Of a stretch of 64,000 bases of DNA, positions 24,901 to 35,099 are shown piece by piece. Numbering within the stretch: position 1 is the stretch's first letter; every line of letters begins with the position of its first letter. The notes under the pieces were generated by a model. The model did no database searches and was not told the DNA's origin. It was given only the letters and a program-made list of their open reading frames with translations. This stretch comes from Climacium dendroides (lineage: Eukaryota; Streptophyta; Bryopsida; Hypnales; Climaciaceae). Both the position numbers and the translations under genes were made by a program. The stretch is from the NCBI GenBank assembly GCA_950106755.1, contig OX467083.1:18285029-18349028 (forward strand), read 5' to 3'.

Positions 24901-24958
24901 CAACCAATTGGGTTTTTTGCTCCATTGTATCGTCCCTTCCGTCGCCTTGGTCTGACAT
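21913..24958 (-). pseudogene. Extra ORF in env position, coiled-coil, family not recognised
   Basis: The frame starts at ATG 24958, downstream of integrase, and ends at 21913, 40 bp before the 3' LTR. The N-terminal part (24958-24470) is acidic and contains MSYVIPQRQGMFHGEP. A middle part (about 24433-24170) contains KMNWALFLSRKLHAAVVEF. After the nested element at 23129-24166 comes a long heptad-rich coiled coil (23086 to about 22700) and a Ser/Arg-rich stretch. The C-terminal block (about 22330-21913) contains YHSAKRMRLLELMCITQFLPGA. I see no signal peptide or membrane segment, which argues against a classical envelope protein. Stops TAG near 24470, TAG near 23100, TGA at 22385 and TAG near 22250, plus a frame change near 22350, break it. 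It loosely resembles plant Tat-lineage extra ORFs, but I cannot name a family. Confidence 0.6.
23129..24166. mobile_element. Non-autonomous CACTA-type element in the extra ORF (TSD TTG)
   Basis: The 1038-bp element has ends CACTAGAAGAAAAACGTG and CTGCTTTTTCTTCTAGTG, with target duplication TTG at 23126-23128 and 24167-24169. Subterminal words TTGCAACTA and GTCGCAAAC recur in both halves, especially 23740-23930. There is no coding gene. Element plus TSD is 1041 bp, a multiple of three, and the host ORF frame is the same on both sides. Confidence 0.92.
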
Positions 24959-24979
24959 TGTACCTGCAACGCACAAACT

Positions 24980-25770
24980 CACAAGTCTCTCGGCAAATGT
25001 TCCAAATTGGAATGGAAAACCTCACTGTTCACTCGGCACAAGCTTCAATCTTCAACCGTTAAGTCAAAACTTCACTCGTCCCAGCCAGTAGGCAAAACCC
25101 CTCTCTTAATTGGATCACAAAACACAAAAACACAAATTGCGACTTTCCTGACGCAGGGCTACACTTTTTTTGCTTGACAATTTGGACCACGACAGACACA
25201 ATGCAACTGCACAAAAAACCAACCTCGGACACAACCGACTTGGCAAAACACCACCTTGCTTACAGAGAAGGCAAAACTCTCTCGACTTGGCAATGCTCAC
25301 CACACTCAGACTGCACCGAGACACTTTCCTGAGACCCGACTTGGAACCAGACCAACAACGAAACCAACGTCAAAAACCTAATCGGATACAATTCTCCACA
25401 CACCAACAACTCCTCTTCTTGCAACCTAATTGCAAAACTCCATCCCAATTTTCAACTTCCTAACCAATTTGGTTCTTATTCACTTGATCTCCCCCGATTC
25501 GGATCCGGAATTTGGCGGCTTGAGTGATGATACCGATTTGAACTGATACTCTCAATCTTGAGTGGTCCCCATCACCACCTTGGCACTTGTCACTTTTCCG
25601 ATTTGGCAGCCTCCCATCTTTTCTCCATCATTTTTATTTTTAAATAGTTTTTCTTCATGTTTTTTATTTTTATTTTTTAAATTTTATTTTATTTATGTTT
25701 TTTAGCTAAAACCTAGTTTAAGGTTACTATAATTATGACTACCCCCCCAAATAAAAATGCCGCCCTCGGC
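24980..25770. other. Spacer between integrase and the extra ORF
   Basis: In element sense this follows the integrase stop at 25772 and precedes the extra ORF start at 24958. Frames here are short and on both strands. No motif is recognised. It may hold a promoter or splice acceptor for the downstream ORF, but none can be shown. Confidence 0.4.
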
Positions 25771-25771
25771 A

Positions 25772-28318
25772 TTATACAAAATAGGGCTTAAGCCGATAGC
25801 CATTTATCCTAGTAGGAAGCACATTTCCCTCAAAATCCTTTAATTGCAATGACCCATTAGGATTTATATCTACTACTTCATGAGGGCCTAACCAATGCAT
25901 TTGGAGTTTTTCAGGAAACTTAAAAAAACGGCTATCATATAACAAGACCAAATTTCCAACTTTAAATTCTTTAGGACGTAATTTAGAATCATAATAGGAT
26001 TTCCTCCTCTTTTGGGTAGCTAATGTATTTAAATAGGCTTCTCGCCGTTTCTCATCTAAAGCTTCCAATTGGGTTAATCTTGTCCTTAAACTATCCTCAT
26101 CTCCCAATTTGTTTTCGATAGCCACCCTAAGGCTAGGAATTTCAAACTCGATCGGGAGTATGGCCTCTTGGCCATATACTAAATGGAATGGGGAAAACCC
26201 CGTAGTTCCCTTGTAGGCGGTTCTATACGCCCACAAGGCACTCCATAATTTTTCATCCCAATTTGTAGAAGCACCACTAATGGTCTTAGTTAAAATTTTG
26301 CACAATATCCCATTTGTTTTTTCAATTTGCCCATTGGCGCGGGGATGGTAAGGGGAGGTTTTTCTATGTTTGATTAAAAACCTATTAGTTAATTCCTCTA
26401 TAGTAGAATTTAAAAAATGTGTACCCCGATCACTAATTAATTCCCTTGGACATCCGAAGCGGGAAATTATGTTTTCATATAAAAAACGTGCCATCATTTT
26501 GGCATCATCATTACGAGTAGCCATTGCCTCCGCCCACTTGGTAGCATAATCAGTTGCTACTAAAATATATTTTTTTCGCCCATACTTTGTAGCTGGGGCA
26601 ATGGGACCTACAAAATCAATTCCCCATTTTTCAAATGGGGCTAATGCCATAAGGGGTATTAACGGCATAGCCGTAGAAATGGTGGGCTTATCAATCCTTT
26701 GGCACGGATCGCATCTTCTGGCAAATTCGTGGGCATCACGAAATAATGATGGCCACCAATATCCTACCAACAACACTTTTTGTGCTGTAGAAATGCCTGC
26801 AAAATGGCCACCACACGAATCCGAGTGGCAACCTTGGAGAATGTCATTTATTTCACTTTTATATACACACCTCCTAAGTATGCCATCCTGACCCAATTTA
26901 TACAAAGTTTTATCTAATAGAGTATAAGGACTACTTTTTTTGATAAGGGCTTGCTTTTGTTTATAACTGTAATCCCTTGGAAATGACCCCGTGGACAAAT
27001 AATTAAGAACATCAGCGTATTCCGTATGGATAATATCTACTTCAAATAGGTTTGTGTCAGGAATATCGTCTTCAAGTGGTGACCCTTCCGAATTGGACAA
27101 TTGTTCCATCTGAGATAAAAAATCAGCATTGGAGTGGTGCTTACCGGGACGTACCACTATGTCAAAATTAAACTCCTGTAAAAGCAAAACCCACCTAGCC
27201 AATCTACCGCTTAATTGTGGCTTATTGATTACGTATTTGAGTGCATCATGGTCTACGTAAAAAGTAAATTTGTAACCAAGTAGGTAATGGCGGAATTTTT
27301 GTACCGCATAAACCATACCTAAAGCTTCACGCTCAGTGGTGATATAATTTTTCTCTGCCGGTATAAATTGACGACTGGCATAATATATAGGGTGATCTTT
27401 ATTATCCTTGTCCTTTTGACTCAGGACACATCCCATGGCTACATTACTCGCATCTACATAAACATGGAAGGGTTCGTCCCAATTTGGGGAAATTAAAACT
27501 GGAGCCGTGATCAGCCTTTGCTTTAATATCAAAAAGGCCTCATCACACTCAGGAGTCCAAATGGGATTAGTACCGACTTCTAATTTTTTTAGAAGGGCAG
27601 TCAACGGTAAAGCAATCTGGGCATAATTTTTTATAAAACGCCGGTAATAACTAACATGACCAAGAAAACCCCTCACTTGGATAATACTATTAGGAATAGG
27701 TAATTTAGAAATTTTAGCCACCTTATCAGGATCGGTACTAATCCCTTTTTTACTCACTATATGACCTAACAATTTCCCGTAGGGTACAACAAATTGGCAC
27801 TTGGCCGCATTCAATGAAATTCCATATTCAAAACACTTGTCAAGACATTTTTTTAATTGAGCAGGGTGTTCCAATTTGGTTCCGAACACACAAAAGTCAT
27901 CCAAGAAAATCTCCATAAATTTTCGGAGAAAATCTTGGAAGGCTAAAGTGGCCACACGTTGAAAGGTGGCTGCTCCATTACAAAGACCAAATAGCATAAC
28001 TATACTGGCATAAATTCCCAAATCGGTAACAAAGGCCGTTTTAGATTGGTCTTCCTTAGCGATTTGAATCTGTTTGTATTTAGAAAATCCGTCCATGAAT
28101 GAGTAGCATTCATGTCCGGCCACTGTGTCTAAAATACTGTCAGTGAAGGGTAAGGGAAATCCATCCTTCTTAGTGACAGCATTTAACTTTCTAAAATCCT
28201 GACAAATGCGAATGCGCCCATCTTTTTTAGGAACAATAACTATGGGGCTAACCCATTCACTATTTGGCGCGGGATAAATAAATCCAATATTAATTAATTT
28301 TTCTATTTCCTCTTTCAC
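25772..28318 (-). CDS. pol: Ty3 reverse transcriptase - RNase H - integrase (open part of pol)
   Basis: This is an open frame of 848 residues. Reverse transcriptase: KKDGRIRICQDFRKLN at residues 31-46, YSFMDGFSKY at 72-81, and the catalytic FLDD at 138-141 (family usually Y/FLDD). RNase H: YVDAS at 287-291, TERE at 328-331, DHD at 356-358 and NAD at 397-399. Integrase: HHCC zinc site (His498, His505, Cys536, Cys539) and the D,D(35)E triad Asp568, Asp630, Glu666, with exactly 35 residues between the last two. The C-terminus has a WLGPHEV segment, and I see no chromodomain, which fits Tat/Athila rather than chromoviruses. The GTG at 28316-28318 is only the edge of the open frame. The polyprotein enters from 28355 across an in-frame TAA. 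Confidence 0.95.
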   Translation of the reverse strand: MKEEIEKLINIGFIYPAPNSEWVSPIVIVPKKDGRIRICQDFRKLNAVTKKDGFPLPFTDSILDTVAGHECYSFMDGFSKYKQIQIAKEDQSKTAFVTDLGIYASIVMLFGLCNGAATFQRVATLAFQDFLRKFMEIFLDDFCVFGTKLEHPAQLKKCLDKCFEYGISLNAAKCQFVVPYGKLLGHIVSKKGISTDPDKVAKISKLPIPNSIIQVRGFLGHVSYYRRFIKNYAQIALPLTALLKKLEVGTNPIWTPECDEAFLILKQRLITAPVLISPNWDEPFHVYVDASNVAMGCVLSQKDKDNKDHPIYYASRQFIPAEKNYITTEREALGMVYAVQKFRHYLLGYKFTFYVDHDALKYVINKPQLSGRLARWVLLLQEFNFDIVVRPGKHHSNADFLSQMEQLSNSEGSPLEDDIPDTNLFEVDIIHTEYADVLNYLSTGSFPRDYSYKQKQALIKKSSPYTLLDKTLYKLGQDGILRRCVYKSEINDILQGCHSDSCGGHFAGISTAQKVLLVGYWWPSLFRDAHEFARRCDPCQRIDKPTISTAMPLIPLMALAPFEKWGIDFVGPIAPATKYGRKKYILVATDYATKWAEAMATRNDDAKMMARFLYENIISRFGCPRELISDRGTHFLNSTIEELTNRFLIKHRKTSPYHPRANGQIEKTNGILCKILTKTISGASTNWDEKLWSALWAYRTAYKGTTGFSPFHLVYGQEAILPIEFEIPSLRVAIENKLGDEDSLRTRLTQLEALDEKRREAYLNTLATQKRRKSYYDSKLRPKEFKVGNLVLLYDSRFFKFPEKLQMHWLGPHEVVDINPNGSLQLKDFEGNVLPTRINGYRLKPYFV

Positions 28319-28354
28319 TAATAGGGAATACTTAGGATTTAACCTATGCGGTCT

Positions 28355-29815
28355 TTACCTAATTGGCTTAGCCCCTTCTTCCAAGTCAATGTGGTGTTCA
28401 CAAATGTGAGGAGAAACTCCCCTTAGATCCTTATAGGACCAAGCAAAGGTTTTAGAATTTTCCCTAAAAAACTTTATCCACGACTTTAATTCGGATTGGC
28501 TTAACCTATTAGATATTTGTATATTTTTTTGTTCATTTTCAAAACCTATATTAATTGTTTGACAATGACTTTTAGAAACATATGACCGAATAGGCGTATC
28601 TGATGCTTGACTACTATATTCATCTTCTTTATCATCACTCAACTCCCAATCGGACTCAATACCATTAACCGAAGAATCAGTCAACCAATTTTGAATGGCC
28701 TTATCTGAATTATCATCGTCTTCACATGGAATGATATATTCACTAGGGCCGATCTCTTTATAATTTTTTATGGCTATTCCCATTTGTTTACTACCCGTAA
28801 TCTTGGTATGAATCCTGTTTGTGGACATTTCATCTAATTCAAAATCATAGCCAAAATCACTTGTATTTCCTGGCGATTCCCATTGAGTTTCACCCGAATA
28901 TTTAGAAGAATACATAGTCATGTTTACGGCCTCATTCCCTTGAAAATTTTTCATAACTCCCTTACCCCAATTATCTTTAACTTTGGCTTGATAAAGCCAT
29001 GGCCTACCCAATAGGATTGGGTAAGAGGAATTAGGTGTATTTGGTTGAAAAACAATATAATCAATCAAAAATGTTAACCCGGCTATTTTTTATTTTATTT
29101 TTGATAATATACCCAAAGGCTTCACCCTACTCTGGTCTGCCATGCGTAAAACCAATTTAGTTTCCTGTAATCCAATTAAATGTAGTCCCAGCATAGTTTC
29201 ATAATTCATTAAGTTGACGCTGGAACCTCCATCTATTTGGACACCAGAAACAATTAATCCATCAATTTCCACATCTATCACTGGGGCACCAGGATCAAGG
29301 CTTAATGCCACTTCATGCACTAGCTTATTCCTCTTCCTCACCAATTTGGATTTTAAGGCAGCCCTACAACTTGGAGCAATGCTCAACAATTGTCTAATTG
29401 AAATATCTGCCTTCACTTGACCCAAATTGGCCAACAAGTCATAAGTTTCAGCCTCATCCATGATTCCTAATCGGTCATGGTTATCCTTCCTTTTCCTACT
29501 GGGTGCCTTAACTTTATTTCCCACTTGGTTTCCATTTTTAATTTGTCCCACCTTATTCAATTTATTCTTTAAAGACTTAGTTGGGCTATTAGGCTCCATC
29601 CAAATTGGTGGAATAACCAGTGGCTCCTGGTTACTCTGACTGGAATACTCAACCCCATTCGGTAATGACTTGCCATTAGGAATTAATTTCCTAACTGGCT
29701 CCACCTTCCCATTGGTTTCTGCTACTAACACTGCAGGGTTAAATTGAACTGATTTCCCATTTGGTGTGGTTGGTAAATTATTCCGAGTGGGACCTAAATT
29801 TCGCTGAGATGACAC
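28355..29815 (-). pseudogene. Retropepsin-like protease region and pol N-terminus, broken by stops
   Basis: The protease fold appears around 29290-29100: VIDVEIDGLIVSGVQIDGGSSVNLM has the retroviral D-G-G/S-S active-site form (IDGGSSVN). It is followed by the flap region and, past an in-frame TAA at 29090-29092, YPILLGRPWLYQA, the conserved end of plant Ty3 proteases. The linker 28900-28400 is acidic and poorly conserved. It ends in a TAA at 28355, just before the RT block. A TAG at 29858 separates it from the gag end. All three pieces share one frame. Confidence 0.85.
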
Positions 29816-29857
29816 TAAGTCATTACTATTTGATTCTTCTACTACCCCATTTGGTAG

Positions 29858-32463
29858 CTAATTCAATTCATAATTATTTTTTAACCCTAAGTTACTTTGT
29901 TGCTCCAAAATTTGTTGAGCTTCCTTCCTAGTAATTTCTTTTTCCCTCAAAATTTCTAAATTCCCTTGAGGATTTTCTTTAACAATTTGACCCCTTGTGG
30001 AAACTCTTTGCACTACCCCCTCCTTTGATACTACAATAGGTTGGTCTTTATAATCAATTTGGACAAGGTAAGATGTACGGTCTTGCTTTGGTTGTGAAGA
30101 ATTGCTTTCTTCTACAAATATTATTTTAGGGCTACTATCCCTACGATTATTATTATACCCCTCTTGAGACTCATTTTTACGAGGGCCATTACATTCAGCA
30201 GCTGTATGGCCAGCTTGCTTACAATTTCCACACAAGGGAGCATATTGCTCACTTGCTCTTTCATTCGTACAATTCCTTGCTATATATATGACCTGGTTGA
30301 TTACACCGGAAACAAAAGAACGTTCTAGCCCCACTTTGGTTACCACTTGTATTTGGAATTTGACCTCCATACGTAGGTGGACCTTGGCCCACATTACTAT
30401 ATGGTAATTGCATCCAACCTTGGTTATTACCAGTTGGCATTTGAGTATTAACTCTATTTGGGTTATTATTATATCCACCTTTATTAAAATTATTTGGATT
30501 AAAATTTGGATTAACATAATTTGGATTTACATTAAAATTTTGTCCTTGATTATAATTGGGATTAAAATTTCGTCTACGTGACCAACTATTATTCCAATTT
30601 GAATTGCTGTTCCAATTTTGGTTATTATTTGAGAATTTTTTGGGGTTTGAGTCTACTTGGTAGACTTGGCTACTTTTATTTTGGATATTTGCGTGATTAA
30701 GCAAACTAGCCTGTAAATTCCTACATGACACAGTTTCGTGTTTACTGCTACAAAATTGGCATTTCACTGACTGATTAGGTGGTGATGGACAATCCGGCAA
30801 TAAATGCCCGTGACCTCTACAATTTGTACACCAAATATGAGCACGGTCATTGTTTGGTTGACTTTTCTTTTCTGTTGTTTTAGCCATATTTACTTGTAAA
30901 CTACCTAATTGTTTTGCTAATTCCACTACTTGGGCTTCTAATGCCGCATTGGAATCTTTTACAACGGGCTGAACCTGTTGCGGAAGGATTCAAATTTGGT
31001 TAACTTTATTTGACTCTAGGGGAATAATTGGTGCTACTTGTGCAGGGACCATAGGTACCACACTTGTATAATTCGGTTGAATATACGTGGGAAAAGTGTT
31101 AGTGGTTAAATCCTCTCTCTTCGCCCCAACTTGGTCAATGTAACTTGATTGCCCCAAATTAGGACTTATATATGTTTCGCCCAAATGGACTTCCTCCCAC
31201 AACTTGGCTCTTTCATAGGTGGTTGGTAAGTCTCCCGGACTCACTTCTTTAACAAAAGCTTTTAATTTAGGAGGGTACAGCCTATTTATGAACTGACGCA
31301 TAAAATACGCAGCGGGATAATTGTGATTAGGCAACCTAAGCATAATTTCCTCTAATCTGTCATAATAGCTATCAATTCGCTCCCCACTGGCCATATGTAA
31401 CTCCGCTAATTTCTCAAATAATTTTTCCTGATATGCCACTGGACGAAAGTGTGCTAAAAATGCATCACGCAATTGAGCCCAAGTTGCAAAATGTCCTACT
31501 AGTTGTCTCTAGAACCAATTATTAGCTTGGCCCTGCAAGGTACTAGGAAAAATACTCAAAAAATGGGACTCTGTTCTTGCATTGTTGGAATTACAACATG
31601 TCAAGAACTAGTAAATGTGACTATCAGGGTCATCCCCCATTCTACCATGAAACATGGGAAATGGGATAAGCGAATAGGGTCTATCTGCCTCATCTCCCGG
31701 TCTCATGACCATTGGGATTCGATCTACTTGGGTTGCCATCTCTCCAACAATTGATTCTCCTATGTCACTATAAACTACCTCGTCTTCGTCTTCTACCTCT
31801 CCTATTTGGTTTATCTTTGCTTCTTCAACTTGGGAATCTTCACCCAAATTGGAGAAGACAATATCTTCTAAATTATGCCGGACTATTTCCAAATTGATAT
31901 CCTTTTGGAATGCTGGCGGTATCGTAATTTTTTTCCTTTCTGGACTCCAAATCGGATTCTCGTGCCAATTGGGACTATTAACTGCAACTTGTGCATGACT
32001 GGTCCTACTTTGGTATGAACCTAATGATGAATCAATCCAGGTAGAAACTTCAACTCTTGGTTAAGCAGCTTCCTCCCCTAATTGGACTAATATTCCTTTA
32101 TCCTCACGGTATTTAGGAGAATCTTCAGGTGAAGGTATATTTGACACACAAATCGGTTCACACAATAAATGTGGAACTTCGAATCCCTCTTTAACTTTTA
32201 TCTCTTCTTTTTCTTCTAAAAAGGATTGTTCAAACTCTAACGTATTTGTTTCATTCTTATTTTTCCTTCTTTCCCCATGGCTACATTCCGGCTTAGGCCT
32301 AAAGAGATGCCCTATTTGAAAAGGACTTCTCCAACTTGGAGATGTTGGCTCTGACTCTGATTCGATATTAGAGACAAATTTGCGTTTTTTTTGCTTCCCT
32401 TTTTCTAGCTCTTTCCTCTCTAGCCTTTTTACTAGTTTCGGAATTTAAGGATATAGTGCTCAT
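29858..32463 (-). pseudogene. gag: Gag region with zinc knuckles, broken by stops and frameshifts
   Basis: Translation probably starts at the ATG at 32461-32463. A run of eight A on the minus strand (about 32384-32391) shifts the frame, since the following gag leader reads in another frame. The capsid core lies at about 31650-31100 (LRDAFLAHFRP, ERIDSYYDRLEE, RLYPPKLKAFVKE). Three CX2CX4HX4C knuckles follow: near 30790-30832 (CTNCRGHGHLLPDC), near 30275-30318, and near 30187-30240 (CGNCKQAGHTAAEC). Stops in the main frame are TAA near 32060, TAG at 31608, TAG near 31510 and TGA at 30990. The second knuckle is frameshifted by extra TA units in CATATATATAGC. Gag forms the particle and binds RNA. 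This copy cannot make it whole. Confidence 0.85.
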
Positions 32464-32536
32464 TACCAAGCATCATACCTATAAATTCTGATTAAAAGAA
32501 ACAAAAAGAAAAAATGACAAACCTATTACTTGCGCC

Positions 32537-32554
32537 TCCCCGGCAACGGCGCCA
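32537..32554 (-). other. Primer binding site for tRNA-Asp
   Basis: In element sense TGGCGCCGTTGCCGGGGA lies 4 bases inside the 5' LTR. It is complementary to the 3' end of plant tRNA-Asp including CCA. This is the usual primer site of Tat/Athila-type Ty3 elements. Confidence 0.93.
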
Positions 32555-32558
32555 AAAA

Positions 32559-34725
32559 TGTAGATTAACCTAGGACCTTATAGGATTTATCCGGGTGATA
32601 GTTAAGTTCGTTCCTAGAGAGGCTAATATAATAGAACTACTTCTATTTTGAATTTTTAATAAGTCATTGCAATTGTAGAACATAAAGGAAAAGTTCTTTA
32701 ACCACATATACAAATGTTTTTCTTCACGTGATAATATCTAATTACTAGATTTGCCACTCCACTCTTAAAGGCCACAAGGGTTAAGAATATGCTCCCAATT
32801 TGGTTCTTTATTAATCTTTAAATTTTTTTATTCTTCTTTTCCTTAAATTTTTTTCTTTTCCACCATCTTTTATTTGATCCTTCTTTTCCAAATCGGCTTT
32901 TGCTCCAACCTAGTACTACCGTCGAGGTACAGTACTACCAAATTGGCTTCGCGACACCAACTTCGTACTTTAATCAATCTCCAATTGTAATCACTGATTA
33001 ATCCAATTTGGCACTTGAATCAAGTACAAACTGGTTGGTTTTCCATCTTCCTATTTGGGCTGAATCACACCAACTTGATCTTTGTCTTCAATTTCAACCA
33101 TAACAGGATCTTTCTTATCCAAATGGAAATTCACAAATATAATACAATTGGGGTTGAAGAAATTTTGCTCGCAGCGGAATTTGCGGTTTCACATGCCAAC
33201 TTGGACTTCAATTACTTTTCTAATGCAAAATTCTCCATTTCTAAATCATTAATTTCAACTTGGAACTTAATTCCACAAACATGCAACAACGCTCATCAAT
33301 CGGCCTTACATCTCACAGACCAACTTGAATTCACTCACGGATCATAAATTGATTCAGCATTCACAAGGCAACATTCAGACTTTATTCACATGCCTACTTG
33401 GGATGTTACAAATTAGTCTCACAACATTCCGACTTGGATTTAAATATATATTTCAACTTATTCAATAAGCACACATATTCAAACACAACATAATTCACTC
33501 ATCTAATTTATAATTCAGATACTTCAAAATTACTACAACAACATTCACAAACACAAATTAGATCAATCTAAACTCACATGACTACAAATAATTTCCAATT
33601 GGCACATCACTAATTCACAACCATAGGCTCCCATACAACTAGAATTAGACATTAAACACTCCACATATACTTGCCACCAATTTGGTTTAACATATTTTTA
33701 TTTAAATTCCGAATTGATGATCGAATCACCATTACAAATTTTACAATATTGTTCATACTCAAAACTCATGATTTAACTATTAGGCTCTAAATATCTCCAA
33801 CTAATACATCTCATCATCATCACTCAACAAATCCCAACTAGGATTTGCAAATCTTCTTAGCTTTAACTACCCACTTGGATAAATTTTTCATCACCACATC
33901 TTCACACTCTACATATTCACCATACACTGGCATAACACATCCCCAACTAGGACACAAACTCGATGCACTAATCCAACCCTGGATCAATACAAACACACTT
34001 TCCAACTGGAAATCACCAAACAAAAACACACACAAAGAAAACAAAACATACACAACCTAACTGATTGGGACACGCACTGGACTCTCTCAAATAGTGGGTA
34101 AAAAAAAATGAATAGAATTCCAACCCAAATAGGAGCCAGGGAAGACGAAGCTCAACCACCCCAACTGACTCGGCAACTTCAACTAAATCACCAGACATTC
34201 CTACTTGGCGACTCACACATATCTCGGCCTGCCAACTCGGACATCACAAAACAACATCCTAATTGGACAGCAACCTACCAACCAACTACAAACATTTACC
34301 AACCACGACTGAACTTCCGACTTGGACATCAGACCACACCTAACACTATAAGAAAACCTTGTTTTAGGTGACATTCAAAAAAACAGCCGACGTCAAAGGG
34401 AACGAATTTTAGGTGACGTTGAAAAAAACAACCTGTATTTTTCATGTCAATAATGATGTCCAATGGAACATTAATGGAGATAATTGTTGACAGAAAAACA
34501 TAGGTTGTTTTCTTCAACGTCACCTAAAATCCGTTCCCTTAGACATCGAAAATTTTGGTTTCTTCTAGTATAATGACCCATTCTATCCAAATCGGACACA
34601 CTTTAACACTACCAAATCAGCCAAATAGAACTCCAAATCAACCAATTGTTTGTCATTTACTGCATATTTACACTCCGATTTGTACAAAAACAAACAAAAA
34701 AATTAACCCTACTAGCCTATCTACA
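32559..34725 (-). repeat. Right LTR (5' LTR in element sense), with nested element
   Basis: The LTR is 2167 bp including the insertion at 34344-34570, and 1937 bp without it and its extra TSD copy, identical to the left LTR's corrected length. About eight differences from the left LTR were seen, all transitions (for example at 32619, 32729, 33175 and 34091). Confidence 0.93.
34344..34570. mobile_element. CACTA-type MITE in the right LTR (TSD TAA)
   Basis: The 227-bp element has ends CACTATAAGAAAACC and GGTTTCTTCTAGTA, with target duplication TAA at 34341-34343 and 34571-34573. The left LTR (about 21720) supplies the empty site. Subterminal words TTTAGGTGAC and GACGTTGAAAAAAAC are inverted at the two ends. 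The last base is A where CACTA ends have G. Confidence 0.93.
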
Positions 34726-34992
34726 CGTAGCTTTTTAGTTTGGTGTATTTGGACTGAGAGGTATAACAAGAGGTACGGGAACCAACTTGTTAGTATGCAA
34801 CGCATTATTCATTCCATGTGAACACTCACGCTCCATGTGTAGATGGCCACTTGGAAGCACATTCAAGTTGTCATTAAAGACCCTGAAGTTTTAGACAGCT
34901 TAGAGAGAGTTTTTAACATTGAATGGGCATCCATTTTCTGTTCCAAATATAAAGGACTATGGCATTTTATGCCTCCACCTGAACTCGTGTAA
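34726..34992 (+). pseudogene. LINE ORF2 tail, downstream of the LTR insertion
   Basis: This continues the LINE frame cut at 19646: SFLVWCIWTERYNKRYGN is the LINE tail box. Two stops follow (TGA 34819, TAG 34840), and the same frame then runs on (TWKHIQVVIKDPEVLDSL) to TAA at 34990-34992. The stretch to about 35100 is probably 3' UTR. The continuity across 15 kb proves insertion of the LTR element into the LINE. Confidence 0.85.
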
Positions 34993-35099
34993 ATTTTGAT
35001 TGTAATGTGACGGGGGGTCATGGCTACTCGCCCCGCCTTTTTGGCGCTCAAAAGCATAGTCTTGGCCATGTTAGATTGTTGATTTGGTAGGGTTCCTAG

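Larger units (their letters stand above)
19647..34725 (-). mobile_element. Ty3 LTR retrotransposon, Tat/Athila-like, with an extra 3' ORF (TSD CGTAG)
   Basis: The element is coded on the minus strand. The target duplication CGTAG lies at 19642-19646 and 34726-34730. The LTRs are bounded by TGTAGA...TCTACA. Order in element sense: right LTR, tRNA-Asp primer site, gag with zinc knuckles, protease region, reverse transcriptase, RNase H, integrase (no chromodomain seen), an extra ORF, left LTR. Removing three small nested elements and their target duplications leaves about 13.5 kb. The LTRs differ by about eight single-base transitions by eye, pointing to recent insertion. The gag-pol frame is nonetheless broken by several stops and at least two frameshifts, so this copy cannot move on its own. 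Confidence 0.95.

Noticed and set aside
25772..32463. Stop codons rescued by U-to-C RNA editing, as in some plant organelles
   Set aside because: That editing is known for organelle transcripts, and this is nuclear transposon DNA. C-to-T mutation explains the stops more simply.
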